From Setophaga petechia (lineage: Eukaryota; Chordata; Aves; Passeriformes; Parulidae): a stretch of 64,000 nt of DNA. Below, in pieces: positions 27,301-39,300 of the stretch. The stretch spans positions 310,001-374,000 of the forward strand of contig JANCRA010000171.1 of NCBI GenBank assembly GCA_024362935.1, in the 5' to 3' direction. How positions within the stretch are numbered: position 1 is the stretch's first letter; every line of letters starts with the position of its first letter. The notes under the pieces were generated by a model, which was not told the DNA's origin, made no database searches, and saw only the letters and a program-made list of their open reading frames with translations. The translations under genes and the position numbers were made by a program.

Positions 27301-30300
27301 GCGCCCAGCAGCCCCAGGGTGCCGTGGATGTGCTGCTGCCCATAGAGGTACCACAGCTCCTGGGGCAGGCAGCAGGCTGGGCACAGCAGCAGATGTCACC
27401 TGCACCCTCTGCTGAACTCTCTGTCCTTCTCCAGGTGATGAAAGGCCCCACGTCTCACATCCGCCTCCGCGCCACCGTGTTGGAAGTGTCGCCTGAGCTC
27501 TCCAAGAAAACCCTGCAGTTCTCTGACACCCTCGTTGGGCAGTGCCAGGTTGAGACCATCCGGCTCTACAACTGGTTCCAAGTGCCCTGCACATGGTTCA
27601 TTACTGCCAGCAAGCCTGTTCTGGAGGTAAAGCCCAGGGGACACTGAACACGTAGTGTGACAGCGTTCACAGGGGTCTCAGGTTGAGGGAAGAGACGAGG
27701 ATCTGACTCCATGTTTCAGAAGGCTTGATTTATTATTTTATGATATATATTACATTAAAACTATACTAAAAGAATAGAAGGAAGGATTTCTTCAGAAGGC
27801 TAGTTAAGAATAGAATAGGAAGGAATGATAACAAAGGTTTGTGGCTCGGACTCTCTGTCCAAGCCAGCTGGGCTTTGATTGGGCATTAATTAGAAACATC
27901 CATCATGGGGCAATCAAAGATCCACTTGTTCATTCCACAGCAGCAAATAACCATTGTTTACATTTTATTCCTGAGGCCTCTCAGCTTCTCAGGAGGAAAA
28001 ATCTTAAAGAAAAGATTTTTCATAAAAGATGTCTGTGACAATGTAACTTCTGGGTTGGGTTTTCTTTGTGTCTCTTGCCCTTTCTGCTCCTGTGGCTGCC
28101 TGAGCACTTGGGTCTGCAGCGTGTTTGAGGAAACTTCTGAGGGTCTGGATCAAAGCTGTTTTGCCTGGACCTGTTCCATGCGCAGATGCTTTGCTTTTCT
28201 GCCATCTTCACCCATTCCTCCTCCTCTGAGGACAGTAGCTCCCTATCTGCCTGTCCTGGGTGAGGTTTTCCCTCCAGCTCTAGGCTATGGGGGCCACACT
28301 TGGTTTGTCTGTGGGGCTCTCAGCACCGTGTCAGTGTCTCAGAGCATGAGGAGGCCTCACACAATTGGTTTCTGTGCCCAGAACAAAAATGTAGGTCAGA
28401 AGCAGCAGGCACTGGAGGATGAGCCCTGTCCCTTTGAAGTGACACCCTGCCAAGGAACCCTTGATCCAGGACGGTGGCAGGATTTACAAATCCAGTTTAC
28501 ACCCAAGGAGGAGGTGAGATTGGCAGGTGTCAGCCCGGGAGGCTGTCAGGGCTCTCTGGAACTGAGGGCCTGGTGCAGAGAGTGTGGTGGGAGCTCTGCC
28601 TTCACAGGGAGCTTTCTGCAAGCCCCGTACTCAGCATGGCTCGGTTCACCCCAAAGAGCTCTCGCGTGAGATGTGCTCTGAAATGCCCATTTTCCATGGG
28701 AAATGAAGTCATTTTGCCAGGGTCTGGGTATTAGCTCAGAGGTGGCTTTTGGGGCTCTGAGGACTTGCAGGGTCCTAGTTGCTGGCAGCTTTAGTTTTGG
28801 AGAAATCCAGCAAAGTTTGCCAATTTCTCCCTTGACACCCCACTGTCTGCTGTGGTGAGTGGCCCCAAACAGAGTGGTCCCAAACATTTTCCATGGGAAA
28901 AGAAGCCATTTCCCCAGGGTCTGGGGATCAGATTACAGCTGGTGTAAGAGCACAGCAAAGAGCACAGGGACCATCAGGGCTCTGAGGCTGCCTCTTGGCA
29001 CATGGGGGGATGTGCCCAGCTGCCCTCAGCCACCCCCTTGCCTGGCTTCATTTGCAGCTGCAGCACTCGGTGCAGAGCAGCTGCCCCCTCGCTGAGGATA
29101 ATCCTGGAATGGCCAAGCCTGGGCTTATCCTGCTGCAGGACTGACAGACAAAACAGCCCCCAGACACCTTGCTGAGCACGGCAGGACAGGCACCTGTAGT
29201 GCTGTGATGCCAGCAGTCCCTGGGGCTCTGGCCTGCCTGCACATTCCCGTGCAGCTGGGGATTCAACTGAAAGGACAGAGCATTCCCAAAAGTGGTGTTT
29301 GCCTGTGGCTGCTGGGTCTCAGGAACTGGCAGTGTGTCCCAGCATGGACACAAGTGCTTCTGTGCCCACAAACAGTCCCAGGGATCTTTTAATTGCTCGA
29401 GAGGTGTAACCATCTTGTGTCTGGCTTGGCCCAGAGCCCAGCACTAAGCAGGGAAGATGACCCTTTTATCCGGCCAGCAAGAGCTCATTTGCCTCTCTCC
29501 TGGAGCTGATGTTTGCCTGATGCAGCAGTGCCAGGGCTGTGTCTGGACGCTGCAGCCCCGAGGGCCCTTCCCATGAGCACTGCACTCCTGCATGACGAGG
29601 TGAAAACGCCTGACAGACCATTGCACATCCATCTGATACCAAATACCCAGTTTCAGTGCACACCAGGGGTCATGCCAGTTACTCAGACCCAGGACACAGA
29701 CACTGTAGTCCCAGGCATAAATAAATATTTGGTGATTATAATTTATGTAGTCCCTAGCATAAATAAATATTTGGCAATTATAATTTATGTAGTCCCTAGC
29801 ATAAACAAATATCTGGTTTCCGTTCACCTTGGAGGGACTGGTAACACCCTGACCTTGGGGCAAGCTTTGTATTTGGGGTCCTGTCACCTGGGACTTCATG
29901 GATGATTCTTCTGCACTTTTCTCTTTTCAGAGGTTTTACAAGAATGAGCTGAAGCTCAACATTTGTGGGAGCAGCAATTACTTAAAGCTGCAGCTCTCAG
30001 GACAGGGTCTGGAGGCACGGTTGGAGTTCAGCCCCCCAGCACTAAAGATGGGACGGGTGCTGGTGGGCAGCGATGGCGTGGAGGCCACAGTGGTGGTGAA
30101 GAACCCGTGCACCTTCCCCATTGAGTTTTACTGCCTGGACTTTGATGAGCAGAACCTTGAGGAGGAGAAGGTGAGAAGGCAGGTCTGGTCCCCACGGACA
30201 CGCTGCCCAAGCATCACAGCACTCCAGCATTGCCAGGCTTGTGCCAGGGAGATGGAGGCAATCCCCAGGGCAAGGCCAGCTCTGCTGACACACTGTGGGA

Positions 30301-33300
30301 AGACTTCAATAGTTGGTGTTGTTGGGAGGGAGGGAGAAGACAGAAATGGAGTTTGTTGAGTGTGTGAGATGAGAAAAGGAATCTTGCTGTGGTTTCTCTT
30401 CCCTACACACACAAAGATCCTGCAGATGGCTCTGGGGTCTGGGCACCAAAAGAGCTTTTTGATGCCTCCACGCGCCGTGGGTGGGACGCTGCCCCCACAG
30501 GTGCTGGAGGACTATGAAGCACAGGAGAGGCTGAAGACTCAACAGGCAAAGCTCAAGGCCAGGGCAGGGGCCCAGCCTTCAGCTGAAAGCAAAGGCCAGG
30601 AGCCTAAGGAGAAGGTGAAGGAGGCTAAACAAAAACATGGAGGGCAAAGGAGTCTTCGGTCATCTCAGCTGGAGACACAAAGCCAGGGTGCAGAAGGGGC
30701 AGTCAGAGATGAGCATGTCGGGGTGCAGGGCCTGGACGTGCAGGTCACACATCCAAAGGCCACGATCTGGGACATCCTGAGGGATGGGAAGCTGCCAATG
30801 AACGAGCAGGTAAAACCCTGCAAGGCTCAGATCCTGAGCTTGCCATGGTCCTGGGCCCTGGAGCATTGTGTCCCCACAGGTGACAATGGCACAGAGCCTT
30901 GTCCAGGCCCCTGATGATGTTCCACAATGACTCTGTATCACCTGTGTGGATGGGGAGGTTACCACCGTCCCTCAGATGGGCAGAAAGTGGGAGTGCTCTG
31001 TGTCCAAGTCTGTTCAGAGCTTCCCAGCCTGGAAATCATGATAAACAGTCCAGGACAGGGCAGCTCATGGCCAAGCTGAGTCACTCGGGAGAGGTTTCTC
31101 TCCTGGTCCCACTTGTAGCTCTTGCCTCTGCCTGGGAGCCTGCTATGAAAAATGTGTATTTTATGATTGGCTTTTTGCAAATATTAAAATGAATATTATA
31201 TGTGTTGTGTTAGAAAGTAATGCTGTATTAATTCTCTTAAGAAGTGTGTTAAATATAGTTTTAGGTTATAAAAAATGTTTAAATAGAAACTGTGCTATGT
31301 AGGATATATTTTTTTTAAGAAAGGACTTGCAGTGAGATAGCAGCCACAGGACACCCAAATCTTTCAGAGAAAAAGAATTTCTTGCCCTCTTGTCAGAAGA
31401 AACGAACTTCTTCCTGCCTCAAAGGTGCTGTCAGGATTCAGAGGAAGAAGCTGACACTGACCAGACAGAATCCTGTGTTTGAATGGAATTTATGCATCAT
31501 GTATGAAGTGCATGAACATGCAACAGGCTCTTGTTTTTAAGGGTTAATCCTTTGTTAACAGGGGTCCTTTCTCGGGCTCCTGCTGCCCAGAAAAAGGCAC
31601 CCAGACATCCGTAACTCTTTGTATTTGTTGTCTCATATTGCCCTAATTCAATTTGTCCAAATTATTATTACTCTAATTGTATTACTATTTTTTATAACCA
31701 TTTTATTACTATTAATCTTTTAAAATTTTAAGAACAAGTGATTGGCGTTTTTCACACTGCTCACCCCACTGGGCATAACAAAGCACTTGTACTTCACAGA
31801 AGTGAAAAACCCCATTGCCAAAAGCTCAGTGCCTTTAAAGAAGGAGTTGTGAGGATGAAGGTGGCAGAAGGATGAGCAGGATTTTCTCTTCTGTTTTAGC
31901 TGCAGGAACATCTGGGACTGCATCCCAAAGGGCCTCCCCTTCCCCGCACTGCTGTGCTCTCCACATTCGAGTGCCCAGAGGAGAGGTTGGGCCCTGCAGA
32001 GCGTGTGGAGCCCTTCACCATCGTGGCACCAGGAGCTGCTGCCATGGGAGACAATCTGGTGGGTGCTGCAGAAGGTGCCAGGGCAGGGACCAGGCTGGAC
32101 GGGGGCATGGGGGACAGGCTGGGTGGAAAAGGATCATTGTGGAGAGGTTGTGAAGATGTGATGGGGCTCCGTGTCTGCGGGTCTCCTTTCTGTCAGGGGT
32201 GGGACAAAAGAGACAGCTCTGCTGGAGACAGAGCAGTTCTGTAAGACAAGAGGGAAAAAATCACTGAAACCCTCAACTTCTTTTGAGAAGAGGGTCCTGA
32301 GGGAGCAGGGGAGTCCTAGGCAAAGCAAACACCAGTAAGGAAGACCAAGTCCATGGGCAGGTGGACTTATTTATTTCTTCTCTCTTCTGCTGGTGAACAA
32401 ACCCCCATTTTGCTTTCCAGGATGTTGTCTCAGGGCTCAGCTCTCCCTCCCTTTTCTCTCTCCCCTTAGGCCAAGGCCCCAGATGTGAGGGGCAGTTCTG
32501 CCAAGGGCCAACCAAGGATGGGTAAAGCGGCCAGGAGAGACAGCTCCTCAAAGGAGAACCAGATCTCCACACAGAGAACAGAAAATCCCCAGGATTCCTC
32601 CACAACAAGATCCCAAAGTGTGCTGGAAAGTGCCTCAGTCCCCAAAGAATTCCTCAGGTGAGCTGCACGGGAGGAGGTGATGCCTCTGCCTCTTGCTCCT
32701 CTTGCCAAACAAGGTCCCTCATCCCCAGCTCCACAGTGCCTCCGTGGGGTGGCCGGTGCACCCTCCTTGCTTCACCTGCTCCTTGTCTGAAGCCTCCTCT
32801 TTACCTGCCAGGCTGAAACGGCACCGGTGGATGGTGCCTGCCCAGGGTGAGGTGGAACTGAAGGTCCACTTCTCCACCAGAAAGCCGGGCAGGTTTGAGC
32901 AGACGCTGAGGTTTGAGCTGGTGCAGACGAAGCGCCGGTACGAGCTGCCCTGCAGTGGCACCGGCCTGTGCCCCAGCATCAGCCAGAGCCCTCGGTAAGG
33001 CTTGTGGGAATCTACAAAATGTACAAAATGTAGCATTGGAATGCTCACTGTGATTGCACCTACTGCCAAGGCAGTCATTAGAAAGAAACAGAAAAGAACA
33101 AGATCTGCTCGTCATTATGATGAGAACTGTAACAGTGATTTCATGCCTTGGAAGGCTGTGAAAAGGGTTTCAGCAGGTTTGTTTTTACCCCAGCAGGCTT
33201 CAGCAATGGCATTGAAACAATCAGACTTTCACAGCATTAACTTGCTGTGTTGTAATACAGCAATGCTTAGTGCAAGCAAGAACATGCTTTAAGCACTAAA

Positions 33301-36300
33301 TAAGCAGAAATATTATAGTAAGGCTACGAAACACAAGTAATAAATGACACGATTATGAAGGTTTCTTTTTAGGTGAACAGAGAGGGGGAATTGTGGGAAT
33401 CCACAAAATTAGAGGGTTCTGGGAAAGTTGCAAAATGCAGGCTCCAGAGACAGCAGAACTGTGATTAGAGCTAAGCAGCAGACATGAGATAGGTCAGCAG
33501 AAAAATTTTTTAAAAAGTAGAAAAGCAAGGACAAATAGAACAATGGTCTGTGTATTAACAGTTGTCTAGAATAACTCTCTAAGCTACAGAAAAGTTTATC
33601 TAGCAAGATACTAGGAAGTTTGAAGCTTAATAATGGAGCTCTGTGCATTGTGTTTTAAGGCTTACAAGCAGGTATTGCATTCTAAATAAGCCTGATTGAG
33701 TAATTATTTTGTAAACCTTTCATTAATCTGTAATTATTAGTAAGATTTTATGACTGACCTGCCAATGGGTGTTGGGGGTAACGTACAGCAGGAATTACAT
33801 TTTCCTGTAATGCCATTGCATCCTCACTGCTGGATCCAGTCTGCCTGAACACTTTGTCATTGAAGCTATTGTGTATTTCTGCTTTTACTGTCACTTCTTT
33901 TTAATGCCATTTAACTTTAAGTTCTTGTCTCCATGGGAGCTCTGGAGGGCAAGGGATATTTTGTCAACCCAATTTAATGAAATTAAAATAGTCTAAAAAA
34001 CAGACAATCTTTAGCCAGGCTGATGGATGCTCTGGGATTTCTGTTTGCCTCTTTAACCCTTTCACTCCAAAGTCATTTCCACACCTGAGAGAAAGGTCAT
34101 TTGTTATCTTGCTTGCATTCCTCCTGGGAATTGATGCTTTATATTGCTTTCTCACACTTTGAGCTAACCCATAAATCCAAAGCAGTTTCATGACTTTTAT
34201 GAAAGAAATGAGCTAAACTTCTTTTCCAAAAGCCTTTCTTTATAGCCTGCAGGGAAGGCACCCCAAGAAAGAAGGGGAGAGAACCCATATGCCTGGTGTA
34301 CTGTTATTTTTCTAAGCACCTTTGAATTTACATTGTATTAAAGACTCTTGAAGCGGCCTGAGCATCATCAGGCTTCTGGGCTGGAGGCACCAAGTGCAGG
34401 GGGAGGCCTCAGAGTAAGGCAGGGATGAGCACTCGCCCATGGCCCTGCCTGGGATCCATTTCCCTCACTGGTTTGTTCGAGCAGGGTCTCCCAGCACCAC
34501 TTCCTCGGGTGCACACGGTGCTCTCCTGGGTGTGTGGCAAAGGCAAGAGTCTGCTCTGCAGCCTTTTCCCTTTTTGTGGACAGGTACAAGGCCCAGGACT
34601 GTCCTGGCAATTTGGAGACTCTGACCATCCTCAACAACTCCCCCGGGGACATGGAGGGCCAGTTCTGCTTTGAGAGTGCTGGGGAAGCAGAGACCTTCCT
34701 TCTGGAGCCTCCCAGCACGAGCCTGAAACCAAAGGAGAAGCAGGTGGGAGAAGGGCAGGCCCAGCAGGCAGCACAGGTTTTGTCCCCCATGGTTTAGGGG
34801 CTGCATTTCAGAGAGGGTGCTCGGTGATTGGAGGGGGTTGGCAATGCCACCTGCTCTGAGACACCTCACACTTCTTGTGGTTGTTCTTACACCTCTGTGC
34901 CTCTCCAAGACAGCATTCCCTGCTGTAGGAGTGCAAAGTTGGGCTGATGGGGTTTGTTACTGCAGCAGGATCCCACTGGGGCAGCCCATGAGATGAACAG
35001 GTCAGCAAAGCTTGGGAGTCCACCAATGCTTGTGAAGCTGGGCAGGCCATAGGGGAAGCAGCCAGCACAGACAAGGACTCACAGGCTGTCTACCAAAAGA
35101 ATAATCTGAACAGTGTTTGTTTCTTGCTGCCTCAGGTTTCAGATACAGAAAATATACTGGGGAATGTTCAGGCTGAAAACATCAAAATCTCTGCAGAGGT
35201 CTGTGATGTTTCTCTGAGCAACGATGTGCCTGAAGGTCAGTGGGTGCCTCCCAGACAAAGCAGTCCACGTGGAGCAAGGAAGAGAAAAATGTCTGATCAT
35301 GTGTGTCCTCCCTCTAGCCAGGCCTGGGCTGTCAGCCTTGGCACTTGGTGGCCTGTGGGCATGGCAGCCATGCTTGCAGAGCAGCGTGTGCTGTGCTCAG
35401 GGATGTGTCAGGGTGTTTGCCTGGAAGTGCTGGCATGGGGAACTGCCTGGGGAACTCCCTGCAGAGGGAGGAAGGCTTGGAGCTAGGAAGCCTTGAACAT
35501 GCAGGTGTCTGTGCACGTGAGGGGGGCAGGTGGAGCTCCCTGCATGCTGACATGCCTTGCTCTCCTCCTGAACAGCTGTCAGAGTCAATCACATCGAGTT
35601 TGGGCTCTGTCCTGTCGGGGAGCCCTGCTGGAGGGCCTTGACCATCAGCAGCCACGCGCAGACCAAGGTCATGCGCTTTGAGTGGGAGGCAGACGCCCCA
35701 TTCCGCTTCTCCCCCAAGGTGAGCGTGGGCTGCTCTGCCTCTCCCCATTGCTCAAGCCCTGCCCTGCTGTGCCTGGGAGCTGGCAGGGAGTCCTCACATG
35801 CCACTGACAGCCCATCCCAGTGCCATGGAGGAGATGCAGTCCCTGCCTTGGCTGGGCCAAGGCTGCCAGCCTTGCACAAAAGGCTTCATGTTATGGCAGG
35901 TGGCACCTTCTGTTCACACTTTTGTCTATCAAACTTCATGGAAATCCACTCTGAGGTGCACATTCCTGGCACAGCTGCTCACCACATCGGTCCCTTCTGC
36001 TGTCAGTCCTGCCCTTGGCAGTGCTCCCAGTTTGGTCTTGACTCCCTGATTCTCCCTAGGTGGGACACCTCCATCCTGGCTGTGCCAAGGACATCACAGT
36101 GACCTTGAGATCAGATGTCCCAGCCACCTTCAGGAGGCACCTGGTGAAATGTAAGGTGACCACAATCAACTTGGAGCTGCCACAAGGGAATGTTCAGGAC
36201 TGGGATGACCAAATGACCATCACCATGTGGAAGAATACCACCAGGAATGACCCCGCAGCCAGGTGGCCTAAAATAGAGAGGGTAAGAAGCACAACAGCAA

Positions 36301-39300
36301 AAAAAGCCAACCCAGCTTTTACAAAAAGCACCACCATAACACCATCCCTGCTGGCTGAGCAGCTCCTGCTTCCTCTGACATTGGACAGCCCTGAGCTTCG
36401 CCAGCAGTGCATTCCCGGGGAGAGGTGGATGCACAGTGACCAGATACACTCACACATGATGGGGAAGCCTTTTGACAAGAGACCTTTAGTCACACACAGC
36501 TATCAGTCTGGGCCAAAGCACAAGTGTTGCATCCCATGTTGAATGAAAGGCAATGCTTTATGATTTTATCCCATTTTATGGAGTTAGAAATCTCTTCATC
36601 TGTTCTGGTGCCTTTTCACAACAAGGAGTTAGTTCTGCTGCACTCTGTCTCTTCTTTTGAAGTGGAGGCAAATCCACTTCTCCTGCGTATGCTGGTGAAC
36701 TGCAAGTTTTGTCTGCATGAGAATTTAGTTGTGGTCTCTGTATTGTGTGGGATATCTCATCATGGAGTAGCCCAGGCACTGCATGACTCTACGGAGGAGT
36801 CTGGAGAAGGATCATCTCCAGAGACTCTTGCTTTTATTGTCATTATTGCCAAACACATTCATCTTGGGTGAAGGTTCTTTCTGAGTTCCTGGACCATATT
36901 TATGCCTCTAAACCATCCCCTTTTCTATCAGAATGTCTGCAGTTGGAGACTTTCCCAGTGAGATCTTTCCCATCCCAAAATGCCCATGCCCAGCTGCCAG
37001 CAGTGTGGCTGTTGCTCCAGACATGACATCTGGGGAGCACTTTCTCCTAAGACAAGAAGAACAAGGTGCTTTCTAGAACTCTTCACTCTTGGGCTTCTCC
37101 ACCCACAGAGCTCCAGCAGGGGAACTTAAGCCTCATTTTGAGACCTGCTGGATGTCTAGGGGAGCAGAAAAAAGCCAGTCCCTCTACAGGGCTGAAGGAC
37201 AGGGACTGGAATGCAGCTGTAGTCTCCATGGGGATATTAACAGCTGTGGCAGTGACTGCTGGGATCAGTGGCTAGAAACAGCTACTGTGGCAGAACAGTC
37301 CCAGTTTTGTCATCTTTGCAGGGAAGTAAAAGTGAATGGTCCTTTCCAGTCCCTCTGTGAGGCTGATCCTGGAGGCCAGAAGATTGCCCTTCTGAGCCTG
37401 ACTCTGTGGGCTCTGCTCAGTGATTCCTCCCTCGTGTGTTTGCAGGTGCTCAAGGCAGTGCCAGAACCAGCTCACGCTGTGCTGCAGGAGAGCAGCCAGG
37501 AGGTCGAGGTGTACCTCAGTGCCGTTGTTGCCCACGCCCAGTTCCAGCTGAGCACCACCAGGGTTCAGTTCCAGGACACCTTGCCCTTCCAGACAAGGAC
37601 AGCCACGTGAGTGCTGCAGGCAGGCACAGCTCCTCCTGGCAGCAGGAGCTGCCTCTGCCCAGGGCTGGCCAGTGCCTGCTTGCCAGAACTCTCCCCCAGC
37701 CAGACCTGTCATTGCCTGGGGCTCTATGCACAAATCACAAAAGGGACAGGAATGCTGAGGAACACACTTCAAGCTGTTTAATTTCCAGCATCAGCCTCAT
37801 TACATGGTTCTGACAATGGGAAGATGCCACCAGCTCACATCCCCAGCAGTAGATAAAGAACTTCATGTTACAGCTCACTTTCAAAGTTTATTTTCACATC
37901 ACAGAAAGCAAAAGCACATTGACAGTAGTTCCATCCAACCACTATGAGCACATGTACCTTTGGTTTAAACATTGCTTGCTTATTTTGAGTACAATACCTG
38001 CTTGTAAGCCTTAAAACACAATGCACAGAGCTCCATTATTAAGTTTAGAACTTCCTAATATCTCACTAGTTATACTTTTCTGTAGCTTGGGGAGTTATTC
38101 TAGACAAGCATTAATACACAGACCATTGTTCTTATTTGTCTTTATTTACTCTCTACTTCTTCTATAATTTTTCTGATGGCAAAACTAAGCTACTGCTTAA
38201 CTCTAATCACAGTTCTACTATCTCTGAGGCTTGCCTTTTGTAGCTTTCCCAAAACCTTCTGATTTTAAGGATTCCCACCAAAACCAGCACAGGCCCCTTG
38301 ACGTGCACACAAGGCCAAGCAGGAGATGGTGGTCAGCAGAGGCTCAATGCTGCCGCACCTTTGTGCTGAGAACAGCCATGGCTTTGCTGTCACTGCATGT
38401 CACCTGTCCCCATCTGCTCAAGAAGGAGTTTGCAGTCAAACCAAAGCCTAAAGTGCAGAGGAAGCCCCTGAGCTTCAGTGTCCTGGGCACCACGTTGGCC
38501 CTTTTCTCCTCAACTTCCAGACTTTGAAATACTTTCTTGGGCCAGCCAGGACAGCAGTCTGAGCATGGCAGGGTTGGCTGGGGAAGAAGATGCTCCTCAG
38601 GAGAAAGTGGTACCAGCAGTCCATCAGACAATATTACTGTACTATTTCCTGTATACTTAAAGGACTTTTATTTTTTTTTAATTCCTCCTTCTTGCTTTTC
38701 AGTTTCACGATGCACAACACAGGGGAGGTAGCCCTGAAATACTCCTGGGAGAAAGGTGAAGAGAGTGAACCCGAGAAGAAGCCATTCCCAACTGCTCTGA
38801 TGCGTAAGAGCATTTCACTTGGTAGCTGAGGGCCTGGGGAGAAGACCCTGCCACTTCACTGCAAAACATGAATTGTTTTTTCATCCTTGTCCCCACATCC
38901 ACGTTCATCAGCATCTTCCCAGCTGCAGCTCTGGAGGGTTTTCTCCTTGTCCCCCTCTCCCTTTCAGCCCCTTCTGTTCTTGCCCTGCCACTTCTGCTCT
39001 GCAAAGGAGCTTAGCCAGGCTCTGGGGACAGCCACGTGCTGGGCCAGGACTGGCAAGGGGGACATCAGGTCATCTCTTGGAGAAGTCTGAGACTGGGAAA
39101 AACAGTGGTGTAAGGAGTGAGCTGCCCTGCAGCCAGTGTCTGTGTGCAGTTCTGCACTCCAGGGCAAATGCAAAGTCAGTGTCTAAAACCAACTCTCCTG
39201 CTTTGGCACAGGAGTGTGTGCTGCAGACAGAGCCCCTGCTCCCAGACGCTCTATTTCCTGCTAGAATAAAGGACTGGGCCAGAGATGCTCCAAGTGCATC

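Noticed and set aside
33002..33292. 96-codon open frame after exon 22 as host coding sequence
   Set aside because: It starts in an LTR edge and leads to a polypurine tract and 3' LTR, so it is retroviral internal sequence.
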